Shown here: in pieces, positions 56,167-64,000 of the stretch
Numbering within the stretch: position 1 is the stretch's first letter
Layout: each line of letters starts with the position of its first letter
NCBI GenBank assembly: GCA_000149265.1
Contig: CH002364.1
Location: 143,355 to 207,354 of the forward strand
From: Ciona savignyi
Lineage: Eukaryota > Chordata > Ascidiacea > Phlebobranchia > Cionidae
DNA: 64,000 bases
Direction of reading: 5' to 3'
Notes under the pieces: generated by a model
What the model was told of the DNA's origin: nothing
Database searches by the model: none
What the model saw: the letters and a program-made list of their open reading frames with translations, nothing else
Made by a program: the position numbers and the translations under genes

Positions 56167-56447
56167 AGAATAATATAAAGGTGGCAAGTTTGTTGATTGT
56201 GTCGGCGTTGTGATTATCTGAAAAACATAACGGATATTTTGGTCAGAATTTTAACAGCAAAACAGTTCGGAGACCACAGCTAGCGGTTGGTTATGATCGC
56301 GTCGAATTTTGGATGATAATACGACGTCTTCGAATAATTGAACTAGCTGATCCATGTAGACACAATACTGAACGAAATATTCTGCTTTTAAAATCCATTG
56401 CGACTGTGCCTTATGAATTGCAACGAACGGGTTTCCTGGTTACGTTA

Positions 56448-56505
56448 AGTACAAAGTACGTTAAGTACAAAGTGTTTTTGTACAAAGTACGTTAAGTACT
56501 TTAAA
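56448..56505 (+). repeat. Short tandem repeat
   Basis: Three copies of a unit containing TACGTTAAGTACAAAGT, the middle spacing broken by GTTTTTG. Confidence 0.7.
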
Positions 56506-57841
56506 GTCGTTATTTATACAAGCAGAAAATATTGGGTTTCCGAGTTACCATTCCAAACTTGATATCCTTTTATTCTGAATGAAAAATCCACGATGGTACA
56601 CAAAAATCAACATAAATTAAAACATGAAATGTGTTAATATGTCTAAAACGTTATTTACACCATAGGTAACACCTATAAAAGTTTAATTTGGATTTTTTAT
56701 TTATTTTTATGCTGTGTGTGGTAGAGTTTATAATGATGTTTGGGAACGTGGTTAAATATGAGTATTGGACGCCTGCATATTTGTTCGTATTAAAATTCCA
56801 TATCCATTTATACAGTATAAGATGGCGTATAACCAATTAAGACCTCTATGAACGGCAGGATGTGACGAGTGGTACCCTCATGAGTCATTGTTTTTAAACG
56901 AGTGTTTTGCTGAGTAACAATGGTGGTGATTCCCCAATGTTTGTTTGGTTGAAAGCAGCATGTGCTAGGCTGCGCGCCGGTGTTCTCGTTTAGCTGTAAA
57001 GTTTTGTAATGTGTTTTGTAAAACATTTTTGTAAATGGAGCAGTGCTTTGTAAAATAAAAGTGTTGATTGTGCATCTGCTAGCTGTTTGTTGGAAAAAAA
57101 GTTGCCGATGTACGAGGGGGTATGGGCTCAAAATTGTTAAACAAAATTTTGTAGGGTTTTGAGTTTAGGTTGCAGATCCAAGCTTCAAGTTTAAATTGTG
57201 AAAAAATCTAAGACTTTCTATGTCAGGATTTTGAGTGACAGTCGTTTTTGTGAGGTCAGTTTGCATTGGAGAGATAGGGAGAATAATTAGTTGAACGCCT
57301 CCTATAACGTGTCAATCGTACATTATAAAGAATTGTTTTTTATATTGATATATTGATACAGGTGGATTTTCGGAAATAACTGAAATATTCTCATTTTTAA
57401 ATATTAGAAAAAAAAGGTCCTTCCAGTTATAAGATAGGAAAATACATAAAATATCTACTACAAAATCCCTAAAATGCTGAAAACGGCCATCTCAATAATA
57501 TTCTTGGATCTGGTGGAAGATTTCCTTGAATGTTTTACCCAAAATTTACAATTGCATATCTATTACATATTAGCTTACACCTCTTAATAGTTTAACTCAT
57601 TGATACCTTTTATCTTTGTTATTATGGGGTGTTAATCTTCACCGGTTTAAGTCATAACAGCAATCTCCTTGGGTTTTTGTAGTCTATATCGAGGCAAATT
57701 ATGAACATGCTAGTTATGATTCCTAATAGTTTCCACCTGATTGGATAATCGTTCTACCCAATGACCTTGCCACCGAACATGCCCGTCACCAGCATTTCGC
57801 AGAAAAACAAAGAAAGAAAATCGGAGTGAGATCAAAATGTG

Positions 57842-57843
<2 letters not shown>

Positions 57844-57898
<55 letters not shown>
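57844..57898 (+). repeat. (CA)n microsatellite
   Basis: Uninterrupted CA dinucleotide run of about 27 units. Confidence 0.97.
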
Positions 57899-57900
<2 letters not shown>

Positions 57901-58914
57901 TGTTGAATATCAATGTCAAAAGGATCCAGATACAACTAAGTGCCCCTCGCATTCTCTGTTTTTCCTTATTATTTAATTAGAATCAGATTGCCTTACTTAA
58001 AAATATATATCACCATCATTTAAATCAGGCATTCAAAAACCGGAAGCAGATCTATTTGATTTGTATGTGTAACTTCCCGACTAGGTGCTGGCTCCTATAA
58101 ACACCTGTCTTTGTGAGAAGTTACTACAAAATCTGTGTGTTAACTCTCTTGATTTTCCCATTCACTGGGATAAACAATACTTCATTCTGATGATGATTAG
58201 TTATACTTCGTGCGAAAAATACCCATATTATTTGACTCCTCTTCAATTAAAAATGTCCCATTCCTGAACTTAATAGCATCGTTAAAATAGCAAAAAAAAG
58301 GTATTAAAAATGAACAAACAACACTATTCGGCCATGTTTTTTTGCCATGTACTTGTACGTGACGGAGTAGAAACTCGTTTGCGACTTTAGAACGGTGGTC
58401 GCGTGTATTGATCTCACGATTGCCCCAGTGTTAATAGGCCTACCCCTTGCGTTTTCCCATCATTGGGTATAAACATCAATATCATATCCTGCCCTAAAGT
58501 CAATTGCATTATATTCCATGTTTTTTATTGTGTATCACATTTACCAATCGGTGTACACAGTCATGTTATTGCCAATGATGTTCGGCCTCCAATAACTCAG
58601 CAATATCTGAAGTATGAAATGCGGTTAGGTTTTGTAGATGCTTTATATGAAATAAATAGTCCGTTATCGTACCAGAAACAGCAATATGTGAAAATGTGAA
58701 CTGGTCGGGTTATTTATATCTAAGGTCTATAAATCAATAATTCAACGCTGTAATTTCGTAAAATAATCAAAAATAGAAACCAGTAAACTGGTAAAAAAAC
58801 GATATACGATTGTATTATAGTATGCGACATTTAAACTGAAAACTCACCATTCCTAAGTGACTGGTATTTGTTTCTGAAAATAAAGAGCATTATGATAAAT
58901 ATTATGATCTAAGG

Positions 58915-59222
58915 CAGTGGTTCTTAAACTTTTTAGAGTAGGGACCCACTATTAATTATCACAATTTATGGCGACCCACTTAACTTTATATATAGTTGTT
59001 GTAACATGTGTGAGAGACGAAAGGTTCAATGACCTGAGGTCAGGTGAAGATCACGCAACGATTCAAGATTGTGTGATGTCACAATTATGATAATTTCCCC
59101 TTGATTTTTGTATAGTAAATAGCCAGTATAGTTAATCAGAGCTTTCTATAACTTTTCACGACCCACCAAGATTCCTTTCGCGACCCACCGGTGGGTCGCG
59201 ACCCATAGTTTGAGAAACGCTG
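58915..59222. mobile_element. hAT-type MITE, copy B of a near-identical pair
   Basis: CAGTGGTTCTTAAACTTTTT left, AGTTTGAGAAACGCTG right. Perfect 8-bp target duplication ATCTAAGG (58907-58914 and 59223-59230). 308 bp, as copy A at 46798. Confidence 0.92.
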
Positions 59223-59318
59223 ATCTAAGGTATAAGTAAATTCTTAACCAAAACATTTATTTGAAGTATAAATTTATTTCTTACGGAATATTAAATTTTA
59301 AGACAATGCTATACTCAC

Positions 59319-59437
59319 TTGTTCATTTGGTCGTAAGTCCATCTAGTCCATCTCGGCCAGTAGATTGCTTGAACATTACTCATCTCATTCACCATGAGAA
59401 ATATAAAGCAGAAAAGAATTGCAATCTTGCGGTCCAT
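59319..59437 (-). CDS. First exon of a small secreted protein
   Basis: ATG at 59437-59435 encodes MDRKIAILFCFIFLMVNEMS, a good signal peptide with a likely cut after VQA, then IYWPRWTRWTYDQMNK, rich in Trp and Arg. Donor GTGAGT at 59318-59313, phase 2. The following exon was not identified; the MITE copy B sits in the presumed intron. No family is recognised. Confidence 0.5.
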
Positions 59438-59802
59438 GGTGATGCTTCTTGTTTCAGGATAGATCTGATATGCAATCGATGCTGTTTGCCTCGATATATA
59501 CTCAAGACAGCGCAGCGTTTAGATGACTTCCCTTCAGACGAAACAACATGATTTTGATTTCCGCCTAGACGAAACAGCAGAAGAATATAATGTTTTCCCA
59601 TTAACGATCACGTCGTTGGACGTCTCTGCACGTTCTCGTCTCTAAACGTTGTGGTTTGAATTGGCCTGTACAATTTTCCAGGAACCGTTGGCGTCTACAG
59701 GCATTTTACAGACGATCGTTCGTGACTCGCTTCGTAAATACAATGAATGATCTTAAACCAAGCAGGCAATAGACCAATCACTCTAATCCGGGTGGATAAG
59801 TT

Positions 59803-59886
59803 ACTGACGCGCTAGTGGAATCTAACTCAAACTGACGCGCTAGTGGAATCTAACTCAAACTGACGCGCTAGTGGAATCTAACTAAA
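59803..59886 (+). repeat. 28-bp minisatellite, about three units
   Basis: CTGACGCGCTAGTGGAATCT plus AACTCAAA repeated, just upstream of the BEL/Pao remnant. It may belong to the element's leader. Confidence 0.85.
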
Positions 59887-59894
59887 TTTGTGTT

Positions 59895-62800
59895 GCACAG
59901 AAGTTGAACTTATTGAATCAACACCTTAAAGGCGAACCTAAAATGTTGGTTGATGGTTTCTTTCTCCTTCAAAGTGAGCACGCATACGTAGAAGCTAGAG
60001 CAAAGCTAAAAGAACGGTATGGAAACGAAAGCGTAATAGCAAAAGCATTTATTGATAACGTTTATTCTTGGCCTAAGATCTCCCAAACTGATTTTGGTGG
60101 ACTCCGTCGGTTTTCCGATTTTCTAAATCAAGTGGAAATCGCTAAACAGCCTATATATTGCTTAAATCTTCTAGACTAGATTACCCCACTGAGAGTGTGA
60201 AAATTCTTTCACGATTACCACCATTTGTCGTGAACCGGTGGCGCGCAGAAACCGCTTAATGGACAGCCTCACATTCAGGAAACTATCCACCCTTTTCAGA
60301 ACTAGCCAAATTCATCACCAAAACTGCCGATCAGGAGAACATTCCGGAGTTACAAGAGCTGCATGTGTCCAGCAATAGAAGAATAGGGCCAAGTGCAATC
60401 CGAGGCAACCGTAACGTGAATTCCTTTAGTACCAAAGCACGAGACCGGGAGCGATCGGTGAGCGAGCAATATTGCCACTATTGCAAGGGAAGACACCACA
60501 TTAACGATGTGGTTTCTAGCGAAAAGATATGCGATCTGAAGGTGCAGAGCTTCGACGGCAAGGTTTCTTTTAAAATCCCATACGTGTTCGTTAGACCCGA
60601 TATATCAGCAAGTCGAAGCCAAATCCCTCGACGAGAGCACGCACGAAAGTGGAATCACTTAAAAGGAATGTCAAGTAAGATAGTTTCCTACCAGCATAAT
60701 CTGAAAATAAGTATAATACTTGGAACAAACGGCCCTGGGGCAATCAAACCGAGAGAAATAGTGGCGGGAGACGAATGCCAACCGTATGCATAGCGTTCAG
60801 CTCTTGGTTGGGGCATAGTAGGAGTTGTGCATACACAGGAGGTTGGCTATTCCTATTTGACTCGAGTTATTTCGCATCGCTGCGTTAGGTATAAGAAAGT
60901 AGAGAAGAGTCCAACACAACGTTTTATAATCCCATTTCTATCAAAAGAGTTAATTAATCCAATACAAGTTTGAAATTGGCTTGAGTCGGATTTTCAAGAA
61001 AAAACCAACAATGCGAAGTCTGTATCGCAAGAGAATGAAAAGTTTCTAAATATCCTTGGCAAAAACATCCAACAAGGAGACGATGGCCATTATGTTATGC
61101 CACTGCCATTAAGAAACCATAATATAAGACTTCACAATAATCGAATCTGTGCGGAAAAACTTTTATGGCAACTGAAGAGACGTTTTATCAGCAATCCAAA
61201 ATATAAGGAAGATTACGTCAAGTTCATGACGGTCATAAGCAAATACGCGGTATCAGAAATTAACTAGAGAGTGTCAACCACGTATTTTACCACCACTATT
61301 TGTAAAACACATTTTGTACCATATGTATATATATATGCGAGCAGGGTCCCTAACTACCATATGTATTTTATACACCGGGTATGTAGTTTGTTTCTGCATG
61401 CATAAACGCATGGGTCCCTAAGGTAACAATCCGATCTTGATATTATTGTTCCCCACACAATATTTGTTAATGTTAGATATGTGCACGTCAGGTCCATGTT
61501 AATTAACATTTTCAGAAAGTTTTAACCGGACTGTCATAGTTTTGTTTCTGCAAGCATAAACGCATGGGTCCCATAGTTATTAAACCAAACTTCTTTTCCA
61601 TGTGCAGTTATAAAAATAATACGCGTGTGAGATTTCCGAACATTTTACCACAAATGTTTTAATTTAAGCTTCTTGCCACGCGCTGTAGTATAATGAAGGT
61701 CAATTCCCAAAAACAGTCCCGATTGAGTTTCATTATTTCGGGGGAATTCCACTGGGCTTAGTAGGCCTACATTAATTTCTGTTTTTACATATCTGAGTAA
61801 TGTTATCAAAGTTAGATGTTTGTTAGATAATCTAACAAACAGTTTTAGTCCGCTTTGGCGACTCCTTGTTGAAGATGTCGGCGCGATATGGCATGCCTGT
61901 TACAATCATGGTTTTGAAACAAGTCGTAATTTTTAGGGTATTTTCCTGATATTGTATTTCTTTTTTCTCAATGGTACAACGTCGGATAGGGGACTAACAT
62001 TTTAGCCGACCAAGCGCTATGCCCTAAAGAGCTTATTTTTAAAAAATACCGTTTTTGGTTTTTCAACTCCCATGGGAATTCCCCTGGGTATATTACCCAA
62101 AATTTTGGTTTCCGCATAATTAGGCCCTTGTTGTCTAACCAAATGGCAAAGTTTCATTGCGATTTCATTACGTTTTCTAGTAGATGTCGGAGCCACAAGC
62201 CATGCCTGTCGACAATCATGATTTGAGAAAAAAATCTTTCTTTTTAATGTATTTCCCCGAGGTAATTTTTTTTAATTCTTTTATGTGTTTTATCAGTGAC
62301 TAATGCACTCACATTTTATTAAATCTAATTTAAATTGGAGCAGCCATTTGAGCGCTATGCGCAAAAAAGCTAATTATTTTTTAAAAATACCGTTTTGGTT
62401 TTTCAACTCACAGGGGAATTCCCCTGGGTATATTACCCAAAATTTTGGTTTCCGCATAACTAGACCATGCTGTCTAACAAATGACAAAGTTTAATTGCAA
62501 TTTTAATACTTATTCTGTTAGATGTCGGGCCACAAGCCATGCCTGTCACAATCACGATTTGAAAATAAAATCTTATTTATTAGGGTATTTCCCTGGGTAT
62601 TTTTTTAAATTCTTTTAGGTGTTTTATCAGTGGCTAATGCACTTATATTTTATTAAATCTAATTGAAATTTGGAGCAGCCGTTTAAGCGTTATGCGCAAA
62701 AATAACTAACTTTTTTTAAAAAAAACTCCATTTCGGTTATTTACCTCCCAGGGGAATTCCCATGGGTATATTACCCAAAAGTTTGGTTTTTGCATGTCTA

Positions 62801-64000
62801 GGACATATTGTCTAACAAATGACAAAGTTTTATTGCGATTCCATTACTTTTTCTAGTATATGTTGGGGCCACAAGCCATGCCTGTCACAATCATGATTTA
62901 AAACAAAATCTTATTTTTAGGGCATTTCCCTAGGTAATTTTTTTAATTCTTTCAAATGTTATATCAGTGGTTAATGCACTTACATTTCACCAAATTTAAA
63001 CAAAAAGAGAGAAGCTGTTTAAGCGCTATGCCTCAAAAAGGTAAATTTTTATTAAAAAATACTGTTTTGGTTTTTAACGTCCCAGGGGAATTCCCCTAGA
63101 TTTATTACCCAAAATTCTGGCTTCTGCATATCTAAACTATGTGGTGGGACCCATAATTAACAAAGATGATGGAAGGGTAAATTACATACCCCACACCGGA
63201 GTGTACCATCCAAAGAAGCCCGAAAAAATAAGAGTCGTGTGGACTGTTCTGCCAGGCACCAAGATATATCTCTTAATGACTGTTTGCTGCAGGGACCCGA
63301 TCTACTAAACGCGTTGGTGGGAGTTCTATGTCGTTTCAGACGAAACATAATTGCCTTTACAGCGGACACTGAAGGCATGTTTTACCAGTTTCATGTCGCA
63401 GAACCATACCGCGATTTACTTCGTTTCCTCTGGTGGAAGGATGGCCAAACTGATAGTTAAGTGAAAGAATATCGTATGAAGGTACCTATATTTGGCGCAG
63501 CAAGCTCCCCGGGATGTGCAAATTTCGGACTTAAACGTGCTGCAGATAACGGAGAAAAGGAATTCGGCGTCGAAGCTGCAAATTTCGTAAGAAGGGATTT
63601 CTATGTTGACGATGGGATCACGTCAACGCCAGACAATGAGTTAGCAATTTCACTTGTTGAACAGAGCTCACGCTTGTGCACGAGAGGCGGTTTGCGGCCT
63701 TTATAAATTTCTATCAAACAGTAGAAATCTATTGCTTAAGATTAACGAAGCCGATCGCAGTGCAAGTTTGAAGCATGTAGACTTGCACAGCAACCCACTA
63801 CCTATGGAAAGAGTTCTTGGGCTCGCATGGAACGCAGAGAAAGATGCATTTTGTTTTAAAATTCTTTGAAAGAAACCCCTTTAACCAGGCGAGGAATACT
63901 ACCGACAGTCAGTTCCATTTATGATACTTTGGGATTCCTTGGGCGAGTCGTACTGGAAGAAAAACAAATTCTTCAACAGATGTGCATTGAGAAAACCGAT
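59895..64000 (+). mobile_element. Decayed BEL/Pao-type LTR retrotransposon, 3' end outside window
   Basis: Gag-like part at 59904-60179 (FSDFLNQVE, DUF1759 style). A cysteine/histidine cluster (CHYCKGRHH) and a protease-side region lie at 60365-60793. The stretch entering reverse transcriptase, 60960-61260, has VMPLPLR and RFISNPKYKEDYVKFM. The reverse transcriptase resumes at 63160-63870 with GVYHPKKPEK, LNDCLLQGPDL, FLWWKDG and the catalytic FYVDDG near 63600-63617. Several stops and frame changes make it non-functional. The about 337-bp repeat array splits the reverse transcriptase at 61265-63150. LTRs were not identified. Confidence 0.82.
61265..63150. repeat. Mobile-element-like block with five about 337-bp tandem units, inserted in the retrotransposon
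   Basis: GGGGAATTCC cores at about 61741, 62073, 62413, 62751 and 63085 give units of 332-340 bp, in the orientation opposite to 552-2110. The outer end is TAGAGAGTGTCAACCACG; the other is GGGACCCAT. The host sequence AATTAAC occurs at both junctions (about 61258-61264 and 63154-63160), a 6-7 bp target duplication. No coding capacity. Confidence 0.85.

Larger units (their letters stand above)
56167..58914. other. Intergenic region with microsatellite and SINE remnants
   Basis: It holds the tandem repeat at 56448, the CA run, and partial SINE tails at about 58085-58190 and 58400-58495 (plus orientation). An ORF end at 58575-58699 (PPITQQYLKYEMRLGFVDAL) cannot be tied to a gene. Confidence 0.45.

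Noticed and set aside
56808-57131. 107-codon minus-strand ORF
   Set aside because: No domain, signal sequence or splice context; likely chance.
58463-58699. 78-codon plus-strand ORF with PPITQQYLKYEMRLGFVDAL
   Set aside because: Its first part is SINE tail. The end looks protein-like, but no acceptor-linked partner exon was found.

Overview
The window is intron-rich, AT-rich animal DNA. Introns are GT-AG, genes sit on both strands, and short mobile elements fill introns and intergenic DNA. Gene content and compactness fit an invertebrate deuterostome, most likely a solitary ascidian of the Ciona type. That placement is an inference from style and protein families, not from a species marker. 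One run of exactly 100 N (13443-13542) marks a scaffold join.

Layout: (1) 1-18628, plus strand: SLC4-family sodium-coupled bicarbonate transporter, 24 visible exons, 5' end outside the window and one exon lost in the N gap. (2) 19966-21069, minus: single-exon FAD-dependent oxidoreductase of the DAO superfamily, resembling yeast TDA3-type proteins. (3) 23423-27569, minus: FUT8-like alpha-1,6-fucosyltransferase in eight exons, reading frame broken by single-base homopolymer differences. (4) 30735-34569, plus: IRAK/RIPK-like (TKL) kinase joined to a TPR-like C-terminal region. (5) 35992-46682, plus: a 15-exon gene for an 822-residue protein with a myristoylation-type N-terminus, a coiled coil, and two units each containing a Tudor-like barrel pair and a TIR domain, ordered Tudor-TIR-TIR-Tudor. 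(6) 48605-53192, minus: complete bifunctional CoA synthase (COASY), seven exons. (7) 54073-56166, plus: unresolved secreted or membrane protein gene. (8) 59319-59437, minus: first exon of a small secreted protein. (9) 59895-64000: decayed BEL/Pao-type retrotransposon, interrupted by an array of about 337-bp repeats.

The most interesting pair is 4 plus 5. A kinase with the HGD-type catalytic loop typical of IRAK/Pelle lies 1.4 kb upstream of, and in the same orientation as, a probably membrane-anchored double-TIR protein. Both TIR domains keep a Cys-Arg-Met-Glu motif where enzymatic TIRs place the catalytic glutamate. This could be a physically linked TIR-to-kinase signalling module; that is inference.

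About 20 copies of one tRNA-headed SINE, several hAT-type MITEs with exact 8-bp target duplications, a second MITE family, and intronic tandem arrays occupy much of the non-coding DNA. Exons were defined by conserved protein motifs plus agreement of splice phase between consecutive exons. Phases agree throughout genes 1 (apart from the gap), 5 and 6. They fail by single bases in homopolymer runs in genes 3, 4 and 7, which points to consensus errors rather than decay.
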